From contig JAJXUS010000009.1 of assembly GCA_021782675.1 (NCBI GenBank), positions 1-13,635 on the forward strand: 13,635 bases of DNA, written 5' to 3'. The DNA is from Acidobacteriota bacterium (GTDB lineage Bacteria; Acidobacteriota; Terriglobia; Terriglobales; Acidobacteriaceae). The position numbers and the translations under genes were made by a program. The notes beneath the pieces were generated by a model, which saw only the letters and a list, made by a program, of their open reading frames with translations, was not told where the DNA came from and ran no database searches. Shown here piece after piece: positions 8,547-13,635 of this stretch. Within the stretch, counting starts at the first letter, position 1. Every line of letters begins with the position of its first letter.

Positions 8547-8623
8547 AGTTGCCTCGGAATATAGCACAGCATTTTCGGGCCTGCGCCCCCTGCACGCGAG
8601 GGCTGCGGCGCCCGCGTTGCCCT

Positions 8624-8983
8624 TCAGCTCTTTGCAGGTTTATGAGGGCAGCTTGCGGTGTGGATGCACGCCTCGGCCAGCTCCAGCCGGGCGACAGGGC
8701 GCCCTTCGACCAGGTGCGACTGCACGATCTCGGGGACATCCGCCAATTGCACATTGCCGTACCAGACCGCTTCGGGATACACCACGACATTCGCGGCGTG
8801 CTCGCACTGGTCCAGACAGCCTGACTTGTTGACCCGCACGCGGTCCTTCAACCCGGCCTCCGCCACTGCCAGGTTCAGCGCACGGTGCAGCTCGGCCTTG
8901 CCGTCGGGGTTGCAACTTGGCCGGGGACTGCCCTCGGGCCGCTGGTTGGTACAGACAAACAGGTGGCGCTCATATTTCGCCAA
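8624..8983 (-). CDS. Thioredoxin-like [2Fe-2S] ferredoxin
   Basis: A 119-residue small electron carrier of the thioredoxin-like [2Fe-2S] ferredoxin family. The four cluster ligands are C11, C24, C56 and C60, giving C-x12-C with GCLDQC as the second pair. The surrounding RHLFVCTNQRP, NKSGCLDQCE and NVVVYPEAVWYGNV segments are family-typical. After the domain a short tail carries two more cysteines, C106 and C112 (ACIHTASCPH), not needed for the cluster. It is probably cytoplasmic; its redox partner is unknown. The start is TTG with AAGGAG eight bases upstream, and the protein has no other methionine, so the non-ATG start is forced. It is the first gene of the minus-strand cluster and is divergent from the gene coupled to recJ, sharing a 71-base intergenic region. 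Confidence 0.93.
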   Translation of the reverse strand: MAKYERHLFVCTNQRPEGSPRPSCNPDGKAELHRALNLAVAEAGLKDRVRVNKSGCLDQCEHAANVVVYPEAVWYGNVQLADVPEIVQSHLVEGRPVARLELAEACIHTASCPHKPAKS

Positions 8984-8991
8984 GCAGACTG

Positions 8992-8997
8992 CTCCTT
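8992..8997 (-). promoter_or_regulatory. Shine-Dalgarno of the ferredoxin gene
   Basis: A strong AAGGAG on the minus strand, eight bases before TTG 8983. It decides the start. Confidence 0.75.
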
Positions 8998-9021
8998 CAA
9001 AACGGGATCGCTTTCCCTCAT

Positions 9022-9027
9022 CATAAT
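9022..9027 (+). promoter_or_regulatory. Possible -10 element for the gene pair ending in recJ
   Basis: CATAAT matches five of six -10 consensus bases. It would start transcription near 9034, leaving a leader of about 20 bases before ATG 9055. No good -35 element is visible at the usual spacing, so this is weak. Confidence 0.3.
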
Positions 9028-9054
9028 GGGTTCGGCTCGTCTAGGATGAAGGGG

Positions 9055-9552
9055 ATGACCACTGAAAATCTCGCCGCGCTGAAAGATGACATGATCGCCT
9101 TTGTCGAAGGCCATGGAATGCGGTATTTCCCAGCATTGATTCCCGACGATACGCCCCGCGTCTGGTGGAACGACGACCCGCCGGAACAGCAGGCAGGCAG
9201 CAGTGACAGTTGGAAAGACTTTGTCGAGATGGCAAAGGCGGCAGGCGCCCCCATGGTCTGCATTGCGGAAGATCGCCTGGAGCGCGTGGCTCTGGAGCTC
9301 CTTTCCGGCGAGCTTGAAGAGGCGGCCTCGCCGGAGGCATTCGCGGCGGAGATGGAAAAACTCGACAGCCTGTATCCGCAGGTCGGCAAAGTGGGACATC
9401 TCGAGCTGGCCTTTGCCCACCACGGCATGCTGTTTGTGCATGAAACAGCCACCGAGTGGTACCACGAGTATCGCGAGGTGCTCGACACCCTTGAGGAGCT
9501 GACCGGGCTCTCTGCCGACGTGTTTGACGATGAGGATGAGGAGCCGCGTTGA
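9055..9552 (+). CDS. Uncharacterised acidic protein translationally coupled to RecJ
   Basis: I do not recognise this 165-residue protein. It is acidic and soluble, with no signal peptide or membrane segment. Visible features are a tryptophan pair in RVWWNDDPP near 35-43, a central helical stretch (RLERVALELLSGELEEAAS), an FAHHGMLFVHETATEW segment near 121-136, and a strongly acidic C-terminal tail FDDEDEEPR. ATG 9055 is chosen because TAGGA lies eight bases upstream; ATG 9046 would add three residues. The open frame back to 8917 overlaps the divergent ferredoxin gene and is not credible coding sequence. The stop overlaps the recJ start (TTGA, 9549-9552), so the two should be translated together. 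A role linked to RecJ is inference from context only. Confidence 0.75.
   Translation: MTTENLAALKDDMIAFVEGHGMRYFPALIPDDTPRVWWNDDPPEQQAGSSDSWKDFVEMAKAAGAPMVCIAEDRLERVALELLSGELEEAASPEAFAAEMEKLDSLYPQVGKVGHLELAFAHHGMLFVHETATEWYHEYREVLDTLEELTGLSADVFDDEDEEPR
9538..9543 (+). promoter_or_regulatory. Shine-Dalgarno of recJ inside the upstream gene
   Basis: GAGGAG lies five bases before TTG 9549, inside the codons for the acidic tail of the upstream protein. It supports the TTG start that overlaps the upstream stop. Confidence 0.6.
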
Positions 9553-11342
9553 GCGCCAGCCCGGCCGTGGGTGCTGAGTCTGCTCCGCCCGGCGGCCCAG
9601 ATGCGACAGATCTCCCACGGACGCTGACCGGCAAGCGGTGGCGGGTGATCCCGGCATCCGCGGCTGCCCGGCAGCTCAGCAACAGCGCAAAGATTCCTCC
9701 CGCCATCGCAGCGCTTCTGGCGCAGCGCGGCATCGAAACGCCGCTGCAGGCGCAGCAGTTTCTGTCTCCCGACTTCGGCCAGTTGCATGACCCCTACCAG
9801 ATGGCAGGAATGGCCGCCGCTGCGGATCGCATCCAAAGCGCGATCGAGCGGCGGGAGCCCATCCTCATCTACGGTGACTATGACGTGGATGGCACCGTCT
9901 CTGTCGTGCTCCTGAAGACCGCGATTGAGACCCTCGGGGGCGTCTGCACGTTTCATGTCCCGCACCGGCTGCGCGACGGCTACGGCATGCACCCGGAGCC
10001 ACTCTCCCGCGCCGCGGCGGATGGCATCCGCCTCGTCATCAGCGTCGATAACGGAATCCGCGCTTTCGCTGCAGCCGAGCAAGCCGCCGCCCTGGGACTG
10101 GATCTGATCGTGACGGATCATCATCTGCCCGACAGCGGTGGAGTTCCCGCGGCCTTGGCGGTTTTGAACCCCAACCAACAGGGCTGCCCGTATCCATGCA
10201 AATTTCTGTGCGGGGCGGGCGTCGCCTTCAAGCTGGCTCAGGCACTACTAGAGCGGCAGGACCGTGAGCGCGCGCGCGGCCGCCTGCTTCCCTCGTTCCT
10301 CAAGCTGTTGGCGATTGCCACCGTCGCCGACTCTGTGCCGCTGCTCGATGAGAACCGCGTCTTCGTGGCGCTGGGACTGCAGCAACTGGGCCGGCCCGTA
10401 CAGCAGGGCCTGCGGACGCTCCTGGAGCTGGCAGATGTCGATCCCCGGCAGATCACGGCCCGCGACATCGCCTTCCGACTGGCTCCGCGGTTGAATGCTG
10501 CCGGCCGCATGGACGTTGCTGGCGATGTTGTCGAGCTGTTTACCACCCGCGACCCGGAGCAGGCTCGACGACTGGCGGAAAAGTTGCATGCCCTGAATGA
10601 GGATCGACGCGCGGTGGAGCGGTTGGCGCTGGAGGAGATCGACCGGCGCCTGAGCGCGGAAGAGGACAACCCCTGCATCATCCTTGACGGCGACCGCTGG
10701 CATCGCGGGGTGATCGGCATTCTTGCGTCACGCGTCGTGGAGCGGACCGGGAAACCTGCCCTGATCCTGACACATGAGGACGGCGCCGCTCATGGATCGG
10801 GCCGGTCGATCGAAGGCTTCCATCTTCTCGACGCGCTGACCGCGTGCTCGGGCCCGCTGACGCGCTTCGGCGGCCATGCACACGCCGTGGGCTTCTCACT
10901 GCCTTCCGGCCGGGTCAAAGAATTCCGCGAGAGTATGCTCGCCTACGCTGCCGCAAACCCTCCGGCCGGTGATGGACCCCTGCTCGATTGCCACGCCGAG
11001 CTGCCGCTGGAAGACCTGACGCCGGAGCTGCAGACGTGGCTGGAGCGACTGGCGCCGCACGGCATGGACAATCCCGAGCCTCAATTCCTCGCCCGCCGCG
11101 TCACGCTCACCGAGGACGCAAAAGTCATGAAAAGCGAGCATCTGAGGCTGCGCCTGCGGGATGGAGCGGAGCGCAGCGAAGTGACCGCGCTTGGCTGGCG
11201 GCTGGCAGAACAGACCGAAGCCGCGCCCCTCAAACGCGGGCAGCAGGCGGATATCGTCTACAAGCTGCGCCCGCCGGCGACAGGCTGGCAGAGCGGCCGC
11301 GAGATTGAACTGCTCGATCTCGCGCCGCTTGCCGATGAATAA
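9549..11342 (+). CDS. recJ: Single-stranded-DNA-specific 5'-3' exonuclease RecJ
   Basis: A 597-residue DHH-superfamily nuclease that degrades single-stranded DNA 5' to 3' in recombination and mismatch or base-excision repair, in the cytoplasm. The metal-binding motifs are intact: YGDYDVDGT at 108-116 (D110, D112, D114), SVDNG with D167, DHH at 190-192, and TVADS with D261. The RecJ segment RLNAAGR is at 314-320. The DHHA1 domain has WHRGVIGI at 384-391, GSGRS at 416-420 and GGHAHAVGFSL at 441-451. A C-terminal OB-fold region runs from about 475 to 590. The length is normal. The start is TTG, overlapping the previous stop by four bases with GAGGAG upstream; the first internal methionine is residue 85, so an ATG start would remove the conserved N-terminal region. 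The first 25 or so residues are Ala/Pro/Gly-rich and probably disordered. Confidence 0.96.
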   Translation: MSASPAVGAESAPPGGPDATDLPRTLTGKRWRVIPASAAARQLSNSAKIPPAIAALLAQRGIETPLQAQQFLSPDFGQLHDPYQMAGMAAAADRIQSAIERREPILIYGDYDVDGTVSVVLLKTAIETLGGVCTFHVPHRLRDGYGMHPEPLSRAAADGIRLVISVDNGIRAFAAAEQAAALGLDLIVTDHHLPDSGGVPAALAVLNPNQQGCPYPCKFLCGAGVAFKLAQALLERQDRERARGRLLPSFLKLLAIATVADSVPLLDENRVFVALGLQQLGRPVQQGLRTLLELADVDPRQITARDIAFRLAPRLNAAGRMDVAGDVVELFTTRDPEQARRLAEKLHALNEDRRAVERLALEEIDRRLSAEEDNPCIILDGDRWHRGVIGILASRVVERTGKPALILTHEDGAAHGSGRSIEGFHLLDALTACSGPLTRFGGHAHAVGFSLPSGRVKEFRESMLAYAAANPPAGDGPLLDCHAELPLEDLTPELQTWLERLAPHGMDNPEPQFLARRVTLTEDAKVMKSEHLRLRLRDGAERSEVTALGWRLAEQTEAAPLKRGQQADIVYKLRPPATGWQSGREIELLDLAPLADE

Positions 11343-11351
11343 ACCGGGTAC

Positions 11352-11387
11352 CGGCGGAGAGCCCGGCCGGACCGCCGCGCCTTTTTT
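11352..11387 (+). terminator. Probable rho-independent terminator after recJ
   Basis: CGGCGG (11352-11357) pairs with CCGCCG (11372-11377) around a GC-rich 14-base loop, followed after four bases by six T (11382-11387). It begins nine bases past the recJ stop and lies just before the opposing gene's stop at 11394. The T-run is only on the + strand, so it mainly serves recJ. Confidence 0.55.
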
Positions 11388-11393
11388 GTGCGG

Positions 11394-12206
11394 CTACTGG
11401 TGCCCCAGCCGGTATACCAGACCCACCAGAAATCCCTGATTGTGGTCAATGTTTCCGCCAAAGCTGTCGAACACGGCGTTCGGAGCCACGCGCACAGCCA
11501 GCGCCGGGCTCAGGTTGTAATCGATATTTGCGCTGACGATGGCGGCCCCCACAATGCTCGCCGGATAAAAGCCCACCTGTTGGGGCGGAATTCCATTTGT
11601 GTCAGCGTCAAAGTATCCGTAGACAGCACCGACCTGCGCGGCCCCGGAGATGGACCAGCGGGAGCTGCCGTAGAAGCGATATTGCGGACCGATCGTGAAT
11701 GGAAACACGCTGAAGCTGGCGTTGTAGACGTTGAATCCGCCGCCACTGGTCGGTCCCAGGGAATTGGTTCCATACAGACCCCGCGCATCCGCAGTAATGC
11801 CGAACCTCGGCGTAAAGTAGCGGGTCAGGCCGAAGGTCCACCCTCCTACGCCAGAGTTATGCAGGTTGGGCCCCACGCGGAACCGCATGTACTCGCCTCC
11901 CAGATACACATCCCAGCGCTTGGTGTAGGTCTCCGTCACGGCAGCGGCTTCCCGCCGAAGGCGGGTCTGCATGCGCCGGGTCGCCAGGCTGCGGCGGGAC
12001 TCGAGCTTCTGCGTCTGCTGCGACGACGAAGTGGTGGTGGGCGTCGTCTGCTGGGTCTCGCTCTGGACCTGCGCCCGGGCGATGGGAGAGTTTGCAGCGA
12101 TCCCCAGGACCAGGGCAACACAAAAAGCAAACACCGCGGCGCGCACGGGACGCACCAGGGGAAAGGGTCGGAAGCGCGAAGCTTCCTGGCTCAGATCAAA
12201 CTGCAC
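11394..12206 (-). CDS. Outer-membrane beta-barrel protein (OmpA/porin-like fold)
   Basis: A 270-residue exported protein. A long signal peptide (hydrophobic AAVFAFCVALVLGIAA near 23-38, cleavage after ARA at 43-45) is followed by a Thr/Ser/Gln-rich stretch at 51-66 and a strongly basic helical segment near 67-94. About eight amphipathic beta strands then run from WDVYLGGEYMRFRV near 97 to FLVGLVYRLGHQ at the C-terminus, with aromatic residues alternating as in small outer-membrane barrels. The specific role is not recognisable. Start is GTG with AAGGAG six bases upstream; the next methionine is residue 79, after the signal peptide, so GTG is required. The antisense open frame 11388-12260 is rejected because only this strand gives a signal peptide plus barrel. 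It is divergent from the cytochrome c gene. Confidence 0.82.
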   Translation of the reverse strand: MQFDLSQEASRFRPFPLVRPVRAAVFAFCVALVLGIAANSPIARAQVQSETQQTTPTTTSSSQQTQKLESRRSLATRRMQTRLRREAAAVTETYTKRWDVYLGGEYMRFRVGPNLHNSGVGGWTFGLTRYFTPRFGITADARGLYGTNSLGPTSGGGFNVYNASFSVFPFTIGPQYRFYGSSRWSISGAAQVGAVYGYFDADTNGIPPQQVGFYPASIVGAAIVSANIDYNLSPALAVRVAPNAVFDSFGGNIDHNQGFLVGLVYRLGHQ

Positions 12207-12212
12207 GAAATT

Positions 12213-12218
12213 CTCCTT
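12213..12218 (-). promoter_or_regulatory. Shine-Dalgarno of the beta-barrel gene
   Basis: AAGGAG on the minus strand, six bases before GTG 12206. It decides the start. Confidence 0.75.
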
Positions 12219-12224
12219 GCAACC

Positions 12225-12230
12225 ATTAAA
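12225..12230 (-). promoter_or_regulatory. Possible -10 element for the beta-barrel gene
   Basis: TTTAAT on the minus strand matches five of six -10 consensus bases and would give a leader of about 12 bases that just includes the Shine-Dalgarno. No convincing -35 is visible, so this is weak. Confidence 0.25.
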
Positions 12231-12276
12231 TCATCTGTCAGCGGGGGAGTCGTGCGGTAGTCTATGGGTGCTTTGT

Positions 12277-12298
12277 GAGGCGGTCGCGGAGACGCCTC
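12277..12298. repeat. Perfect inverted repeat upstream of the cytochrome c gene
   Basis: GAGGCG (12277-12282) and CGCCTC (12293-12298) are perfect 6-base inverted arms around a 10-base spacer. It lies 24 bases before ATG 12323, directly upstream of the AT-rich AAATATAAAG. It could be a two-fold operator or a leader hairpin. No T-run follows immediately, so a terminator is unlikely. Confidence 0.4.
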
Positions 12299-12313
12299 AA
12301 ATATAAAGAAGCT

Positions 12314-12317
12314 GGAG
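12314..12317 (+). promoter_or_regulatory. Shine-Dalgarno of the cytochrome c gene
   Basis: GGAG five bases before ATG 12323. It selects this ATG over the in-frame upstream GTG at 12275, which would add 16 basic residues before the membrane anchor. Confidence 0.6.
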
Positions 12318-12322
12318 CAGGC

Positions 12323-12856
12323 ATGAAACAGTTCTTCATCGGTTTGATCCTTGGCCTCGTCGCGATCCCGATCGCCGTGGCGTTGTACCTGCGGTATGGC
12401 AATCCTCCGGTTGCTGTCGCCGATACGCCCTTTCCCATGGAAAGACAGATTGTCCATGTCCCGCTGCACGACCGCATCAAGAAGGACATGCCGCGTTCAG
12501 TCCCCCTTCAGCCGACGCCGGAAAATCTGGTTGCCGGCGCCCAAATCTACCGCGTGAACTGCGCCTTCTGCCACGGCCTGCAAGGGCAGAACTCCGTGGT
12601 GGGGGGGCATATGTATCCCTGGGCGCCACAACTCTGGCACGCCCATGGCCCGCACAACGTTGTCGGCGTCAGCGACGACCCGCCAGGAGAAACCTACTGG
12701 AAGGTCGCAAACGGAATCCGGCTGACGGGCATGCCCGCGTTTCAGCAGAAGCTATCGGCGGAACAGATGTGGCAGGTTTCCATCCTGCTGGCCAATGCGG
12801 ATAAACCCCTGCCGCAGGGCACAACCGACCTGCTTTCGAAGCCGCTAGCCTATTAG
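12323..12856 (+). CDS. Membrane-anchored monohaem cytochrome c
   Basis: A 177-residue c-type cytochrome. Residues 4-23 form one hydrophobic N-terminal helix, probably an uncleaved anchor, leaving the haem domain in the periplasm. The haem attachment site CAFCH is at 80-84, and the likely distal ligand is M137 in GIRLTGMPAF. LSAEQMWQVSILLANAD near 144-160 is the usual C-terminal class I helix. Between haem site and Met ligand lies an aromatic and histidine-rich stretch (H97, H106, H108, H111). Its role is electron transfer in the periplasm or respiratory chain; the partner is not encoded nearby, unless it lies outside the window. The coding sequence contains a run of seven G at 12601-12607. 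It is divergent from the beta-barrel gene and convergent with the DUF481 gene, with only 28 bases between stops and no clear terminator there. Confidence 0.93.
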   Translation: MKQFFIGLILGLVAIPIAVALYLRYGNPPVAVADTPFPMERQIVHVPLHDRIKKDMPRSVPLQPTPENLVAGAQIYRVNCAFCHGLQGQNSVVGGHMYPWAPQLWHAHGPHNVVGVSDDPPGETYWKVANGIRLTGMPAFQQKLSAEQMWQVSILLANADKPLPQGTTDLLSKPLAY

Positions 12857-12884
12857 GGCGTGCCACATCGCTGACGTTTCCCTG

Positions 12885-13634
12885 TTATGGCAGGGTGTAA
12901 GTCAGGCCGGTGGTGTACTGCGTGGAGTTTGTTTTGAAGCCCGGCGGCGGATCATTGAGAAAGTTGTCGATCGCCTGCACGGTGAGCGCAAATTTCTTAA
13001 TGATCGGCATGGTTGCACCCACGGTAGCGTTTGCGGTATACGCCTGCGGGTAGTTGAACTGCGGATTAATATTGGCGTTTTCCGTCAGCACAATGTTATG
13101 CGGCAGCTTGTAAATATAATTGTCCGCAACGGTTGCACCCACCAGATGCTGCGTCGCATTCGGCGTCTGGCCTGCACTCAGAGCAATGGGAGTGGCGAAC
13201 TGCTGCTGCGTGTAATTAACTGTGCCATTCAGATCCAGCGATTGCTTCGGCCGCTTGATGAGCGTATAGCCCAGGCCGCCACCGTAAATCTGCTGCAGGT
13301 CCAGACCTTCGACCGAGTTCTTGTCGTATATCGCCTGCTCCAGCGCATAAAATCTAGGCTTGATGTATTCGTCCTCTTCCAGCGAGCCGTGCAGAATGTT
13401 GGTCACCGCGGTCGGATTCGGGCTTTGCTTGAAGGTCGAGTAGGAGTTGGTGAAGTTCAGCAGCGTCCGGAATGCAGGCTTCATCCACGGCACGGCCGGT
13501 GCAATGCGGGACAGATTCACTCCGGTATTAATTGTCTTGGTGTTGAACGTGGAATTGACTTGGGCGTATCCGAAGGTCAGGGCGCCGGAGATCCCCTGCA
13601 ACAAGCCCTGACGCTGATCGACGTTCTTGTGGTA
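12885..13634 (-). CDS. DUF481 family outer-membrane protein (5' partial)
   Basis: The C-terminal 249 residues of a putative outer-membrane beta-barrel resembling DUF481 (the YdiY group, sometimes labelled salt-induced outer membrane protein). The frame stays open to the right edge through YHKNVDQRQGLL, so the TTG at 13604 is internal and the true N-terminus, with any signal peptide, lies outside. Repeated amphipathic beta strands are visible: ISGALTFGYAQ, FRTLLNFTNSYST, QQIYGGGLGYTLI, SLDLNGTVNYTQQQ, KKFALTVQAIDNF, and a final YTTGLTYTLP. A DEYIKPRFYALEQAIYD segment sits where DUF481 proteins carry a charged strand pair. The molecular function of DUF481 is not established. The stop lies 28 bases from the opposing cytochrome c stop. 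Confidence 0.78.
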   Translation of the reverse strand, partial: YHKNVDQRQGLLQGISGALTFGYAQVNSTFNTKTINTGVNLSRIAPAVPWMKPAFRTLLNFTNSYSTFKQSPNPTAVTNILHGSLEEDEYIKPRFYALEQAIYDKNSVEGLDLQQIYGGGLGYTLIKRPKQSLDLNGTVNYTQQQFATPIALSAGQTPNATQHLVGATVADNYIYKLPHNIVLTENANINPQFNYPQAYTANATVGATMPIIKKFALTVQAIDNFLNDPPPGFKTNSTQYTTGLTYTLP

Positions 13635-13635
13635 G

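Noticed and set aside
8558..8566. TGCTATATT (minus strand), an extended -10-like sequence before the first DUF507 gene
   Set aside because: A start point about seven bases downstream would fall after the GAGG ribosome site, which would then not be transcribed. No matching -35 was seen.
8595..8616. GC-rich imperfect hairpin between the ferredoxin and first DUF507 genes
   Set aside because: The stem is short and bulged and no T-run follows on the minus strand, so a terminator is not supported.
8917..9054. N-terminal extension of the gene upstream of recJ
   Set aside because: It would overlap the start of the divergent ferredoxin gene and its Shine-Dalgarno. ATG 9055 (or 9046) gives a more coherent protein.
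11388..12260. 290-codon + strand open frame antisense to the beta-barrel gene
   Set aside because: Only the minus strand gives a signal peptide, barrel strands and a strong Shine-Dalgarno. The + frame product is low-complexity and runs into the opposing promoter region.
12302..12307. TATAAA as the -10 box of the cytochrome c gene
   Set aside because: It would start transcription at or inside the GGAG ribosome site (12314-12317), and no -35 sits at the normal distance.

Overview
The window looks like ordinary chromosomal DNA from a GC-rich Gram-negative bacterium, most likely an acidobacterium (Acidobacteriota, Terriglobia-like). That placement is inference. It rests on two secreted or outer-membrane beta-barrel proteins, a tandem pair of DUF507 genes, DUF302 and DUF481 proteins, a large periplasmic M1 aminopeptidase and frequent GTG/TTG starts. 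I saw no rRNA, tRNA, CRISPR array, insertion sequence, integrase or phage gene. No stretch over 300 bases lacks a gene; the largest gap is about 116 bases.

Layout: (1) Positions 1-2515 (+) hold the 3' part of a YdiJ-like FAD/Fe-S 2-hydroxyacid dehydrogenase, cut by the window edge. (2) A strong bidirectional terminator at 2546-2581 separates it from a convergent minus-strand block. (3) Positions 8983 down to 5354 (-) form a compact probable operon: thioredoxin-like [2Fe-2S] ferredoxin, two DUF507 proteins with a 4-base GTGA overlap, a DUF302 protein, an LprI/DUF1311-like secreted protein, and a CopD-family membrane protein with an extra histidine-bearing C-terminal module. A secreted M1 aminopeptidase (5242-2600, -) follows after a gap of about 110 bases and may be read through or have its own promoter. 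(4) Positions 9055-11342 (+) run divergently: an unrecognised acidic 165-residue protein translationally coupled to RecJ, ending in a probable terminator. (5) Positions 12206-11394 (-) hold an outer-membrane beta-barrel protein. It is divergent from a membrane-anchored monohaem cytochrome c (12323-12856, +), with a perfect inverted repeat in the shared intergenic region. (6) Positions 13634-12885 (-) hold the C-terminal part of a DUF481 outer-membrane protein, cut by the right edge.

Functionally, much of the window concerns the cell envelope and redox chemistry: a flavin/Fe-S dehydrogenase, a ferredoxin, a cytochrome c, a CopD-type membrane protein, DUF302 and several exported proteins. RecJ with its coupled partner is the DNA-repair exception. 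The most noteworthy signals are the uncharacterised ferredoxin/DUF507/DUF302/LprI/CopD cluster, the extra histidine-rich module on CopD, the unknown gene coupled to recJ, and the high share of genes with no usable in-frame ATG start.
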